Shown here one piece after another: positions 8,885 to 17,265 of a DNA stretch of 64,000 nt (position 1 is the first letter of the stretch; every line of letters begins with the position of its first letter). The position numbers and the translations under genes are program-made. Source of the DNA: Aureimonas pseudogalii (lineage in GTDB: Bacteria; Pseudomonadota; Alphaproteobacteria; Rhizobiales; Rhizobiaceae); contig NZ_JACIEK010000003.1 of the NCBI RefSeq assembly GCF_014196835.1, positions 124,001 through 188,000 on the forward strand, given 5' to 3'. Under the pieces are notes generated by a model. The model saw only the letters and a program-made list of their open reading frames with translations, searched no databases and was not told the DNA's origin.

Positions 8885-9883
8885 TCAATCTCGCGGCGCC
8901 GCCGCGGGCGCTGCGGCCGAACGTGTCGCATGGGCGTCGCAGCTCGCGGCGAGAAAGCGGTTCATCTCGCCCATCGACGCATCGGCGGCCCGCGAGGCGA
9001 AGGCCTGGAACACATGGCATCCGCCGGGCCAGACCGAGAGCGTCGTCCCGTTCCCCGCCGCCTGCCAGCGGGAGGCCATGAACAGCGTGTCGTCCAGCAG
9101 CAGATCGCGCGTTCCCACCGTAAAAAGTGCGGGCGGCAGGCCGGTTAGATCCGCGTAGAGCGGCGAGACGGCGGGGTCGCGCCGGTCGAACTCGGGCGGC
9201 ACGAAGCGCGTGGCGAAGGCCTCGACGTCGCCGGTGTTCAGGATCAACCGCTCTCCGCCGAAGCGGCGTACGCTTGGGGTCATCGACAGGTCGAAGCAGC
9301 CGGCCACGAGATTGGCGCCCGCGAAGGGGGTCAGTCCGTGCCGGTCGCGCAGACGCAGGAGCGTGACGGCGGCCAGATGCGCGCCCGCCGATTCGCCGCC
9401 GATCGCCAGGAAGCCGGTGGGCAGATCGTCGATTCTCCCGGCGGCGAGCGCGAGCGCGGCATCCTCGCAATCGTCCGGTCCGGCCGGAAAGGGATGCTCG
9501 GGTGCGAGGCGATAATCGACCGACACCACCGCGAGGCCCGTCGCCTCCGCGAGCGCCCGCAGGCGCGGGTCGTTCTCGACGGCTTCGCCGAACACCCAGC
9601 CGCCGCCGTGGAAATGCAGATAGGTGCCGCGCTCGGGCCGGCACGTGGGCCGCAGGACGCGCAGCGGAATGGAATGCCCGCCGCGCCCACGCAGAAGGCT
9701 CTCGCACGCCGCGGGATCGGGCACCAGCGCCGGGAAGACGCCGCGGCCCTCGCGGCGGGCTTGGCGCACGACGTCGAGCGGCAGGCTCCAGGGCGAGGGG
9801 CGAGCGGCCTGGAAGGCGGCGATCTCGGCGTTCATGGCGGCGAGTTCCGGGTCGTCGGGCCCGAAGGCGTCGGGGGTCGGCAT
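8885..9883 (-). CDS. Alpha/beta hydrolase, hormone-sensitive-lipase (esterase) family
   Basis: A 332-aa carboxylesterase-type hydrolase. Diagnostic elements in order: oxyanion-hole HGGGW (in LHFHGGGWVFGE), VDYRLAPEHPFPAG, the nucleophile elbow GESAG, the acid in GTRDLLLDD and the catalytic His in GGCHVFQAF. No signal peptide, so it is cytosolic. The start at 9883 (MPTPDAF) follows a weak AAGAGA; longer versions have an unconvincing basic leader. It lies divergent from yjbQ and just upstream of the DUF952-pyrD pair with about 30 bases between, so it may share their transcript. Substrate unknown. Confidence 0.9.
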   Translation of the reverse strand: MPTPDAFGPDDPELAAMNAEIAAFQAARPSPWSLPLDVVRQARREGRGVFPALVPDPAACESLLRGRGGHSIPLRVLRPTCRPERGTYLHFHGGGWVFGEAVENDPRLRALAEATGLAVVSVDYRLAPEHPFPAGPDDCEDAALALAAGRIDDLPTGFLAIGGESAGAHLAAVTLLRLRDRHGLTPFAGANLVAGCFDLSMTPSVRRFGGERLILNTGDVEAFATRFVPPEFDRRDPAVSPLYADLTGLPPALFTVGTRDLLLDDTLFMASRWQAAGNGTTLSVWPGGCHVFQAFASRAADASMGEMNRFLAASCDAHATRSAAAPAAAPRD

Positions 9884-9981
9884 CGGGTAGGTCTCTTTCG
9901 TGAACGCTCTCGGCGTTCGGCGCATTGTAGCAGCACGCGCGGCGCAGCGAAGCCGCCTTGCGCGCCGAACCGGAGAGCGAC

Positions 9982-10419
9982 ATGCAGACACCCGACCGCC
10001 AGTTCCTCGAGCGGCTCTCGATCGAGACGCGCGGGCGCGAGATGCGCGAGATCACCTCCACTGTTGCCGACGTGCTGCGGCGACAGGGCGCCCGCGACGG
10101 GCTGCTCACCGTCTTCATCCGGCACACCTCGGCCTCGCTCACGATCCAGGAGAACGCCGACCCGGACGTGCGGGTCGATCTTCTCGACACCCTCGACCGG
10201 CTCGCGCCGGCCGACGCTCCCTACATCCACACGATCGAGGGACCGGACGACATGCCGGCGCACGTGAAGACCGCACTCACCGACACCAGCCTGTCGATTC
10301 CCGTGGAGGGCGGGCGCATGGTGCTCGGGACCTGGCAGGGGCTCTACGTCGTGGAGCATCGCTCCCGGCGCCATGTGCGCGACGTCGTGCTGCATTACCT
10401 GGGGACGGCACGCGATTGA
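9982..10419 (+). CDS. YjbQ family protein (UPF0047, secondary thiamine-phosphate synthase activity)
   Basis: A 145-aa protein of the YjbQ/UPF0047 family, a compact beta-rich homotrimer. Family markers are present: FIRHTSASLTIQENADPDV in the first half and the histidine-rich LYVVEHRSRRHVRDVVLHYLG at the end. E. coli YjbQ shows weak thiamine-phosphate synthase activity, but the physiological role is uncertain. The start at 9982 follows GGAGAGCGAC, a good ribosome site; a start at 9958 would add eight residues. Confidence 0.9.
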   Translation: MQTPDRQFLERLSIETRGREMREITSTVADVLRRQGARDGLLTVFIRHTSASLTIQENADPDVRVDLLDTLDRLAPADAPYIHTIEGPDDMPAHVKTALTDTSLSIPVEGGRMVLGTWQGLYVVEHRSRRHVRDVVLHYLGTARD

Positions 10420-10514
10420 GGCGTGGCGCGCGCTCGTGCTGGTTGCGGCGCGTGTGAAGCGGCGGCATCCTCACGCCGTCGTGACGATGCGACGGGGCGA
10501 GGAGAGCGAGATCC

Positions 10515-10970
10515 ATGCTGAAGGAATTCCGGGAATTCGCCCTCAAGGGCAACATGGTCGATCTCGCGATCGGCATCATCATCGGCGCCGCCTTCTCGGG
10601 GCTCGTCAATTCGATCGTCGCCGATCTCATCATGCCGATCGTCGGGCTCGCCACCGGCGGCGTCGACTTCACCAACAAGTTCGTCGGCCTCGGCGGGGGC
10701 GTCACCGCGGCGACGCTGGCGCAGGCGCGCGAGCAGGGTCCGGTCCTGGCCTACGGCAACTTCCTCACGCTGCTCATCAACTTCCTCATCGTCGCTTTCG
10801 TCCTCTTCATGGTGGTGAAGGGCATGAACCGCCTGAAGCGCAAGGAGGAGGCCAAGCCCCCCGAGGCCAAGGACGTGCCGCGCGAGGAAAAGCTCCTCGA
10901 AGAGATCCGCGATCTCCTTGCCAAGGGCGGCACCGCGCGGCCCGGTCAGGTGCCCGGCACCGACTTCTGA
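10515..10970 (+). CDS. mscL: Large-conductance mechanosensitive channel MscL
   Basis: A homopentameric inner-membrane channel that opens under membrane tension during hypo-osmotic shock. The 151-aa protein starts with the amphipathic [20 protein letters not shown] leading into TM1 ([20 protein letters not shown]), a periplasmic loop, TM2 ([21 protein letters not shown]) and a C-terminal cytoplasmic helix with [12 protein letters not shown]. All family hallmarks are present. The ribosome site GAGGAGAG lies upstream. It is monocistronic as far as can be seen. Confidence 0.97.
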   Translation: MLKEFREFALKGNMVDLAIGIIIGAAFSGLVNSIVADLIMPIVGLATGGVDFTNKFVGLGGGVTAATLAQAREQGPVLAYGNFLTLLINFLIVAFVLFMVVKGMNRLKRKEEAKPPEAKDVPREEKLLEEIRDLLAKGGTARPGQVPGTDF

Positions 10971-11094
10971 CGGCGCCTCGCCGATCGTCATGCATCGTCC
11001 GCGAGGGGTTGACGCACGCCTTTGAAAGATCGAGTCGGAGCGTCATTGGCCACCGGATCGTCGGCGGCGCGAACGATCTGTGAGACCCCTAGGG

Positions 11095-12264
11095 ATGAGC
11101 CATCTGCATCGACTTCGTCCCGGCGCCCTCGCAGCGCCGGAAAGCGGCATCGTCGCCGTGATCAACCACGGCCGCCTGCGCGAAGGGTTGATCCCGCTCT
11201 GGGCGGGCGAGGGCGACCTGCCGACGCCCGCCTTCATCGCGGATGCCGCCGCCGAGGGGCTGAAGCGCGGCGAGACCTTCTACACCTGGCAGCGCGGCAT
11301 TCCCGAGCTGCGCGGTGCGCTGGCCGACTATACGACGCGGCTCTACGGCCGCGAGACGAGCGCCGAGCGGATCTTCGTCACGGGATCGGGCATGCATGCG
11401 ATCCAGACGGTGGTGTCCGCGCTGGTGGGAGAGGGCGACGAGATCCTCTTCGTCGCGCCGCTTTGGCCCAATTTCGCGGCCGCCGCCGGGCTGTCGGGCG
11501 CGACGCCCGTCGAGGTCTCGCTGGAGTTCGGCGAGGCCGGCTGGAGCCTCGATCTCGACCGGCTGCGCGCCGCCGTCACCCCGCGCACCAAGGCGATCTT
11601 CGTCAACACGCCGAACAACCCCACCGGCTGGACCGCCGACCGGGCCACCATCGCGGCGATCCTCGAACTGGCGCGCGAGCGCGGCATCTTCGTGATCGCC
11701 GACGAGATCTACTCCCGCTTCTACTATGCAGGCGCCCGCGCGCCGTCGTTCCACGACGAGATGCAGGACGGCGATCCGCTGATCTTCATCAATTCCTTCT
11801 CGAAGAACTGGGCGATGACCGGCTGGCGGATCGGCTGGATCGAGGCGCCGGAGAGCTTCGGCAATCTCATCGAGAACCTCATTCAGTATTCGAATTCCGG
11901 CGTCGCGGCCTTCATGCAGCGCGGCGCGGTGGCGGCGGTCGAGGGCGGCGAGGCCTTCGTGGAAGAGCAGATCGCGCGGGCGCACAAGGCGCGCGACATC
12001 TTCTGCAACATCCTCCTCGCCACCAACCGGGTGCAGATCTCCCGGCCCGAAGGCGCGTTCTACGCCTTCTTCGCGATCGACGGGATCGAGGACGGCTATG
12101 CCGCGGCCTTCCGGCTGGTGGACGAGGCCGGCGTCGGCCTCGCGCCCGGCACCGCCTTCGCGCCGACGACGGGGCGCTACCTGCGCGCCTGCTTCCACCG
12201 GCGGCTGGACGAGGTGGAGGAGGCCGCCCGGCGCATCGCGGACTGGATCGGGCGCCAGGGGTGA
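11095..12264 (+). CDS. Class I/II pyridoxal-phosphate aminotransferase
   Basis: A fold-type I aspartate-aminotransferase-like enzyme of 389 aa. Seen: GEGDLPTPAF (substrate-binding segment), FVTGSGMHAIQTV, NTPNNPTGW (the PLP-ring Asn), VIADEIYSRFYY (Asp/Tyr contacts), and SFSKNWAMTGWRIGW with the Schiff-base Lys; an Arg that binds the carboxylate is in YLRACF. The specific amino acid is not determined. An in-frame GTG at 11080 is a possible earlier start. The next gene starts inside the stop codon (GTGA overlap), so the two form an operon. Confidence 0.88.
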   Translation: MSHLHRLRPGALAAPESGIVAVINHGRLREGLIPLWAGEGDLPTPAFIADAAAEGLKRGETFYTWQRGIPELRGALADYTTRLYGRETSAERIFVTGSGMHAIQTVVSALVGEGDEILFVAPLWPNFAAAAGLSGATPVEVSLEFGEAGWSLDLDRLRAAVTPRTKAIFVNTPNNPTGWTADRATIAAILELARERGIFVIADEIYSRFYYAGARAPSFHDEMQDGDPLIFINSFSKNWAMTGWRIGWIEAPESFGNLIENLIQYSNSGVAAFMQRGAVAAVEGGEAFVEEQIARAHKARDIFCNILLATNRVQISRPEGAFYAFFAIDGIEDGYAAAFRLVDEAGVGLAPGTAFAPTTGRYLRACFHRRLDEVEEAARRIADWIGRQG

Positions 12265-13382
12265 AGCCGGCCGTCGCTTCCCTCGGTCGTCTGGCTCTGA
12301 CGCTTGTGCTTGGCGGCGCTGGCGGCGCGCTTGCGGCCTTCGTGGACCTGCCGGTCGCCTGGCTGCTCGGCGCCACCGTCGCCGTGGCGGCCGCGAGCCT
12401 CGCGGGCGTGCCGATCCACATTCCCGCGCGGGTGCGCGACGCGACGTTCTTCGTGCTCGGCATTCAGGCGGGATCCGGCGTCACGCCGGACGTGGTGAAC
12501 CAGCTGACGCTCTGGCCGCTGTCCTTCGCCATCCAGATGATCGGCGTCGCTGGCGTGGTGGTCGCCACCAATCTCTTCCTGCAGCGCGTCTTCGGCTGGG
12601 ACCGCGAGACCGCGCTCTTCGCGTCGCTGCCGGGCGCCATGTCCTTCGTGCTGGCGGCCGCCACCGAGACGCGGGCCGACATGACCCGCATCATCGTGGT
12701 TCAATCGACGCGCCTCCTGCTCCTCATCGGCGTCCTCACGCCACTTCTCGGCTGGCTGGAGGGCGGCGAGGCGCTGCAGACCGGCCTTCGCGGCGGCATC
12801 GTGGGCGCGCCCTGGCAATATGCGGCGCTGGTCGGCGTCTGCCTCGCCTTCGCGTGGATCGGCATCCGCTCGCGCGTGCCCGGCGGGCTGATCCTCGGAG
12901 CGCTCATCGGCAGCGCGCTGCTGCACGGCACCGAGATCGCGCCCGTCGCCATTCCGCAATGGATCGCCATTCCCGCGCTCGTGGTGCTCGGCTGCACCAT
13001 CGGCGGCCGGCTGCGGCGCGAGGATCGGCGCGCCATGGTGGAACTGCTGCCGGCCTCGCTCGGCGCCTTCGCGATCGGCATCGTGCTGTCGGGCTTGGCC
13101 GGGCTGGCGGCGCTGGCCCTTCTTGGCATCTCCTTCGGCAAGATCGCGCTGGCCTACGCGCCGGGCGCGCTGGAGGCGCTGACGGTGCTGGCCTTTCAGT
13201 TCGATCTCGATCCCGCCTATGTCGCGGCCCACCACGTCGTGCGCTTCGTCGCGCTCGCCCTGCTCGTGCCGGTGCTGGCGCGGCGCCTGCCGCGCACCGT
13301 CAGCAATGCCAGCATCGTCGCCCGGCAGGGGGCCCCGGCGGAAGCGGCGCGCGATACCGAGGACGGCGATCCGCCGCGCTGA
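12261..13382 (+). CDS. AbrB family membrane protein (putative transporter)
   Basis: A 373-aa polytopic protein of the AbrB/YdjM-like family (also named putative ammonia monooxygenase, a misleading label). It has two homologous halves with small-residue-rich helices; LPVAWLLGATVAVAA in the first and VPGGLILGALIGSALL in the second are the duplicated Gx-type segments, and LPGAMSFVL and APGALEALTVLAFQFDLDPAYVAAHH are typical. Probably a secondary transporter; substrate unknown. The GTG start overlaps the aminotransferase stop, implying coupling and possibly transport of an amino acid or keto acid handled by that enzyme (inference). Confidence 0.82.
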   Translation: MKPAVASLGRLALTLVLGGAGGALAAFVDLPVAWLLGATVAVAAASLAGVPIHIPARVRDATFFVLGIQAGSGVTPDVVNQLTLWPLSFAIQMIGVAGVVVATNLFLQRVFGWDRETALFASLPGAMSFVLAAATETRADMTRIIVVQSTRLLLLIGVLTPLLGWLEGGEALQTGLRGGIVGAPWQYAALVGVCLAFAWIGIRSRVPGGLILGALIGSALLHGTEIAPVAIPQWIAIPALVVLGCTIGGRLRREDRRAMVELLPASLGAFAIGIVLSGLAGLAALALLGISFGKIALAYAPGALEALTVLAFQFDLDPAYVAAHHVVRFVALALLVPVLARRLPRTVSNASIVARQGAPAEAARDTEDGDPPR

Positions 13383-13389
13383 ACGAAAA

Positions 13390-13411
13390 AGGGCCGGACG
13401 ACGTCCGGCCC
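13390..13411 (-). terminator. Rho-independent terminator of hemA
   Basis: Read on the minus strand, arms GGGCCGGA/TCCGGCCC with a five-base loop are followed directly by TTTTTCG. This is a textbook intrinsic terminator placed about 30 bases after the hemA stop. On the plus strand it also lies just after the AbrB-family gene but lacks a T-run in that direction. Confidence 0.85.
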
Positions 13412-13442
13412 TCGTGCCTCATCCCGATCGCCGTAAAGGCGA

Positions 13443-14723
13443 TCAGCCGCCGGCCTGCGCCACCAGAAGCGCAGGCGTGCGCTCGCGCTGCGTCTCGGCG
13501 GGCTGCTGTTCGCTGGCGAAGGGAATTCCCACGGCGTTCCAGGTCTCGACCAGCGCCGCCGTCAGTGCCGCGATCAGCGCGTCGTCGTGGAGCGGCGTCG
13601 GCGTCACGCGCAGCCGCTCGGTGCCGCGCGGCACGGTGGGGTAGTTGATCGGCTGGATGTAGATGCCGTGAACTTCGAGCAGCCGGTCACTGGCTTTCTT
13701 GCAGAGCTCGGCATCGCCCACGAGGATCGGCACGATATGCGTGTCGGACGCCATCACCGGCAGATCGGCGACCGCGAAGGCACGCTTGGCCTGCGCGGCC
13801 TGTCGCTGCTGGCCTTCGCGCTCGGTGCCGGAGGCCTTGAGGTGGCGGATCGAGGCGACCGCCGCGGCGGCGAGCGCCGGCGGCAGCGCGGTGGTGAAGA
13901 TGAAGCCCGGCGCGTAGGAGCGCACGGAGTCGACCAGCGCCCGCGAGCCCGCGATGTAGCCGCCGAGAACCCCGAAGGCCTTGGCCAGCGTACCCTCGAT
14001 CACGTCGAGCCGATGCGCCACGCCGTCGCGCTCGCTGATGCCGCCGCCGCGCGCGCCGTACATGCCGACCGCGTGCACCTCGTCGATATAGGTCATCGCG
14101 TTGTAGCGCTCGGCGAGATCGCAGATTTCGGCGATCGGCGCGATGTCGCCGTCCATCGAATAGACGCTCTCGAAGACGATCAGCTTCGGCCGCGCGGGGT
14201 CGGCGGCCTTCAGCAGCTCTTCGAGATGGCCGAGATCGTTGTGCCGGAACACCTGCTTGCGGCAGCCGGACTTGCGCACGCCCTCGATCATCGAAGCGTG
14301 GTTCAGCTCGTCCGAGAGGATCAGGCAGTCCGGCAGCAGCTTGGCGATGGTCGAGATCGACGCCTCGTTGGACACGAAGCCGGACGTGAAGACGAGCGCG
14401 GCTTCCTTACCGTGGAGATCGGCGAGCTCGCGCTCCAGCGCGACGATCGGATGGTGCGTGCCGGAGATGTTGCGCGTGCCGCCGGCGCCCGAGCCCATGC
14501 CCTGCGCAGTCTCGGTCATCGCCGAGATGACGGACGGGTGCTGGCCCATGCCGAGATAGTCGTTCGAGCACCAGACGGTGATCTCGCGCGTTCCGCCGTC
14601 ATGGTGCCAGAGCGCGGCAGGAAAGCGGCCGGCGATCCGTTCGAGCTCGGCGAAGACGCGGTAGCGACGCTCGGCATGCAGCGCTTCGATCGCGGACTCG
14701 AAGTGGGATTGATAGTCGATCAT
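13443..14723 (-). CDS. hemA: 5-aminolevulinate synthase
   Basis: First step of heme synthesis by the C4 (Shemin) route: condenses glycine with succinyl-CoA using PLP; cytosolic. The 426-aa protein has [24 protein letters not shown] at the start, [38 protein letters not shown] (Asp/His contacts) and [16 protein letters not shown] with the PLP Lys, plus [16 protein letters not shown] at the end. These features separate it from its homologues BioF and Kbl. GGAG precedes the ATG. An Irr/ICE-like site is just upstream and an intrinsic terminator follows, so it is an independent, probably iron- and heme-controlled transcript. Confidence 0.97.
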   Translation of the reverse strand: MIDYQSHFESAIEALHAERRYRVFAELERIAGRFPAALWHHDGGTREITVWCSNDYLGMGQHPSVISAMTETAQGMGSGAGGTRNISGTHHPIVALERELADLHGKEAALVFTSGFVSNEASISTIAKLLPDCLILSDELNHASMIEGVRKSGCRKQVFRHNDLGHLEELLKAADPARPKLIVFESVYSMDGDIAPIAEICDLAERYNAMTYIDEVHAVGMYGARGGGISERDGVAHRLDVIEGTLAKAFGVLGGYIAGSRALVDSVRSYAPGFIFTTALPPALAAAAVASIRHLKASGTEREGQQRQAAQAKRAFAVADLPVMASDTHIVPILVGDAELCKKASDRLLEVHGIYIQPINYPTVPRGTERLRVTPTPLHDDALIAALTAALVETWNAVGIPFASEQQPAETQRERTPALLVAQAGG

Positions 14724-14737
14724 CCAGAACTCCTTCG

Positions 14738-14753
14738 TGAGAAGCGTTCTAAG
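14738..14753. promoter_or_regulatory. Irr/ICE-like operator in the hemA leader
   Basis: TGAGAAGCGTTCTAAG contains AGAA-GCG-TTCT, and on the minus strand reads CTTAGAACGCTTCTCA. The rhizobial Irr box (ICE) consensus is TTTAGAA-N3-TTCTAAA; the inner ten bases match fully and one flank matches well. It lies 15-30 bases upstream of the hemA ATG. Irr controls heme synthesis genes in Hyphomicrobiales, which fits. A second perfect palindrome, GGACA-GAA-TGTCC, lies farther upstream at 14776-14788. Confidence 0.55.
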
Positions 14754-14844
14754 ATCGAGCGTTTCCAAAGTCCACGGACAGAATGTCCAAGCCTGCGGCG
14801 AGCCTGCTGCGCCTGCCTTGCGGAGACTGCATGGCTCGCGGCCT

Positions 14845-15012
14845 TCAACGTTCGTCTTCGCCGGCGGGCACCTCGTTGGCCGGGGCGACGGGTGGGGCGT
14901 CCGAGCGGGCGCGCGCCTGCTGCTTGCGGCGCTTCAGGTTCTCCTTCAGCGTCTCTTCCAGACGTTTCTGGCGCTGCAGCTTGGCGGGGTCGATCGGCGC
15001 GTGGTCGCTCAT
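14845..15012 (-). CDS. Small charged protein of unknown function
   Basis: A 55-aa open frame starting [17 protein letters not shown] and containing a very basic, probably helical segment ([19 protein letters not shown]) before an acidic/proline tail. It starts 33 bases after the stop of the epimerase gene on the same strand, with codon use like its neighbours. I do not recognise a named domain. The charge pattern suggests a soluble helical protein, perhaps nucleic-acid or membrane-surface binding, but that is a guess. Confidence 0.55.
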   Translation of the reverse strand: MSDHAPIDPAKLQRQKRLEETLKENLKRRKQQARARSDAPPVAPANEVPAGEDER

Positions 15013-15044
15013 CGCAGCAGGATACCGAAGGGACGCAGGCGGGT

Positions 15045-15947
15045 TCAAGGCGTTCGCACCGTTTCTCGCAGCGCCGTCTCGACGCTTTGCGGGGGATGCC
15101 AGCCGGTGGCCGCACGGAAGCGCCGGTCGTCCATCACGAAGTCGGCGAACAGCCGATCGAACGTGGCGCGCTGACCGAGGGCGCCGGCGGCGGCCCGCAG
15201 CAGCGGCAGCGGCGCGCCGACCAGCCGCGGCGAGCGCCCTTTCAGCTGGCGAACGTAGGCGACGAGATCGCCGATCCGCCACGGCGGGCCGTCCGCGACG
15301 AGAAACGTGCCCGCCAGCGTCTCGTGCTCGACGGCGATCGCGAGGGCATCCGCGGCGTTGGCGACCGAGAGGAGCGAGCGCCGGGCCGAGGATCGCGCGA
15401 AGGGCAGGGGCAGCGGGCTGCGCGCGAGCTTGAGCACCATCGCCAGCCCGCCGCGCCCGCCCGGCCCGTAGACCGGCGGCAGGCGCAGCACCACGGCGTG
15501 CGTCGGCGTGCCCGCCAGCGCCTGTCGAAGGCCCTCTTCGCCCGCGCGCTTCGAGGCGGCATAGGCGTTCTGCGGCGCGAGCCTTGCGTCCTCGTCGACC
15601 GGAGCCGTGCTCGGCGCGTGCACGAGATTGGTGGAGGCGAAGACGAAGCACCCGACGCCTTCGCGAGCCGCGCGCGCGGCCAGCGCCTTCGTGCCCGCGC
15701 CGTTGGCGCGCATCAGCGCGGCGTCGTCATCGGCCGCGCGCTCGCCCCGTTGCGGGTTGAGCGCGGCCAGATGCACCACCGCGTCGATCCCGGTCGGCCA
15801 GCCCGTCCAGGCACCGATCTCGGCGAGATCTGCCGGCACGCCGCCTTCGCCCCGGCGCAGCGGCACGACCTCGTGGCCGCGCGCTTGGAGGGTGGGAACG
15901 AGCGTTCGGCCGACGAAGCCGGCTGCGCCGGAGACGAGAATGCGCAT
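15045..15947 (-). CDS. NAD-dependent epimerase/dehydratase family protein (extended SDR)
   Basis: A 300-aa nucleotide-sugar-modifying enzyme of the extended SDR family. The Rossmann loop GAAGFVG is at residues 7-13, HLAALNP follows, and the catalytic pair is YAASK (Tyr and Lys); LPPVYGPGGRGG is the usual sugar-binding region. The divergent sugar transferase 66 bases away suggests it makes or reduces a UDP-sugar such as UDP-QuiNAc or UDP-FucNAc for polysaccharide or O-antigen initiation, as in rhizobial wbp/wre pairs. That substrate is inference. Confidence 0.88.
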   Translation of the reverse strand: MRILVSGAAGFVGRTLVPTLQARGHEVVPLRRGEGGVPADLAEIGAWTGWPTGIDAVVHLAALNPQRGERAADDDAALMRANGAGTKALAARAAREGVGCFVFASTNLVHAPSTAPVDEDARLAPQNAYAASKRAGEEGLRQALAGTPTHAVVLRLPPVYGPGGRGGLAMVLKLARSPLPLPFARSSARRSLLSVANAADALAIAVEHETLAGTFLVADGPPWRIGDLVAYVRQLKGRSPRLVGAPLPLLRAAAGALGQRATFDRLFADFVMDDRRFRAATGWHPPQSVETALRETVRTP

Positions 15948-16013
15948 GGGTCGACTGGTCCTCGCTGCGCCGGCGCTTGCCCCGGCGGCGTTCTTGCTGC
16001 AATCGCTGGCGCC

Positions 16014-16568
16014 ATGAAGCGCGTGTTCGACATCGTGGCAAGTCTCGGCGGCCTCCTGGTCTTCGCGCTGCCGATCGCCATCCTCGCCTGGCGCATCCGC
16101 CGCGACAGCGACGGGCCGGGCCTGTTCGCGCAGGCGCGCGTCGGCCGGCACCAGCGGATCTTCGTCTGCTACAAGCTGCGCACCATGCGCGCCGACACGG
16201 CCAATGCCGCGACGCACGACACGCCGAGTTCGGCCGTGACGCCGCTCGGCACGACCCTGCGCAAGTGGAAGCTCGACGAGCTGCCGCAGCTCTGGAACGT
16301 CCTGAAGGGCGAGATGAGCCTCGTCGGCCCTCGACCGAGCCTGCCCATGCAGGCCGAGGTGATCCATGAGCGGGCGGCGCGCGGGGTCTACGCGCTGCGG
16401 CCGGGCATCACGGGATTGGCGCAGGTGCACGACATCGACATGGCCGATCCCCGGCGCCTTGCGGAGGCCGATGCCCGCTACCTCGCCGAGCGCTCCTTCC
16501 TCGGCGATCTCGTCCTGATCCTGCAGACGGTGACGGGGCGCGGCGTCGGCGACCATGTCGCCCGCTGA
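16014..16568 (+). CDS. Bacterial sugar transferase (initiating phosphoglycosyltransferase)
   Basis: A monotopic phosphoglycosyltransferase of 184 aa that moves a sugar-1-phosphate from a UDP-sugar to undecaprenyl phosphate on the cytoplasmic face. It has a single N-terminal re-entrant helix ([20 protein letters not shown]), CYKLRTM, and the catalytic block [20 protein letters not shown] followed by VGPRPSLP (Asp-Glu dyad). This is the minimal catalytic form without the large extra membrane domain. The next gene starts 14 bases inside its end. With the divergent epimerase it likely starts a surface-glycan repeat unit. Confidence 0.92.
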   Translation: MKRVFDIVASLGGLLVFALPIAILAWRIRRDSDGPGLFAQARVGRHQRIFVCYKLRTMRADTANAATHDTPSSAVTPLGTTLRKWKLDELPQLWNVLKGEMSLVGPRPSLPMQAEVIHERAARGVYALRPGITGLAQVHDIDMADPRRLAEADARYLAERSFLGDLVLILQTVTGRGVGDHVAR

Positions 16569-17265
16569 CGATGGGCCGGCCATTCGACTGGCCACCTGGA
16601 ACATTCATGGCTTCAAGGGCGAGGGCCGGCGGCCCGACCCCGACCGCACGCTCGATCTGATCGACGGCTTCGGTGCCGACATCGTCGCGCTTCAGGAGGT
16701 GGACGGGCGCTCGCATCTCGGGCGCCTGCCGGGCGCGTTCGAGCGCTTGGCGAGGCGATGGCCGCAAGGGATCGTCGAGGCCCGGCTTTTCGGCTCGGGC
16801 GAGAAAGCCTACGGCCACGCCCTGTGGAGTCGCTGGCCCATCCTCGGCGCCGAGGTTCGGTTGCTGCCCGGACCGGGCTTGGAGCCGCGTGCGTTGATCG
16901 ACGCCACGGTGGACACGCCGATCGGCCCGCTGCGGGTGCTTGCCGCCCATTTCGGCCTGAGGCCGGCCGCGCGGCGGGCGCAGGCCGATTTCCTGCTGTC
17001 GCTGCCGCGCGGCGGCGGCGCAACCGTCGCGCTGGGTGACTTCAACGAATGGCGCAGCGACGGCGGCGTCCACCGGCGTCTTGCGCAAGATTTCCCGGTG
17101 TCGCTGCGGTCGCTGACCTGGCCGGTGCGACGTCCGCTCGTCGCCTTCGATCGGATCTATGCGAGCGCCGGCCTTTCACTCACGGCCGTTGCGCCGCCCG
17201 TTGGCGCCCGCGCCGCATCCGACCATTGGCCCGTCATCGCTGATCTGCGCCGCACGAGCAACTAG
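16555..17265 (+). CDS. Endonuclease/exonuclease/phosphatase (EEP) family protein
   Basis: A 236-aa metal-dependent phosphoesterase of the EEP/DNase I-like fold. Seen: ATWNIHGFKG (Asn), VALQEVDG (metal Glu), GHALWSRWPI, AAHFGL, ALGDFNEW (Asp/Asn) and the terminal ASDHWPVIADL (Asp-His pair). All catalytic positions are kept, so it should be active; the substrate could be nucleic acid, a phosphoinositide-like lipid or a sugar phosphate. It overlaps the end of the sugar transferase gene by 14 bases, which hints at a role in glycan or lipid metabolism rather than DNA repair (inference). Confidence 0.88.
   Translation: MSPADDGPAIRLATWNIHGFKGEGRRPDPDRTLDLIDGFGADIVALQEVDGRSHLGRLPGAFERLARRWPQGIVEARLFGSGEKAYGHALWSRWPILGAEVRLLPGPGLEPRALIDATVDTPIGPLRVLAAHFGLRPAARRAQADFLLSLPRGGGATVALGDFNEWRSDGGVHRRLAQDFPVSLRSLTWPVRRPLVAFDRIYASAGLSLTAVAPPVGARAASDHWPVIADLRRTSN

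Noticed and set aside
13443-14723. Reading hemA as biotin synthesis bioF or Kbl (close homologues)
   Set aside because: The N-terminal [25 protein letters not shown] and [11 protein letters not shown] patterns are those of 5-aminolevulinate synthase.
13587-16568. A 993-codon plus-strand open frame across hemA and the epimerase gene
   Set aside because: Most of it is antisense to clear genes and has Arg/Gly-rich, low-information sequence. Only its last 184 codons (the sugar transferase from 16014) are a real gene.
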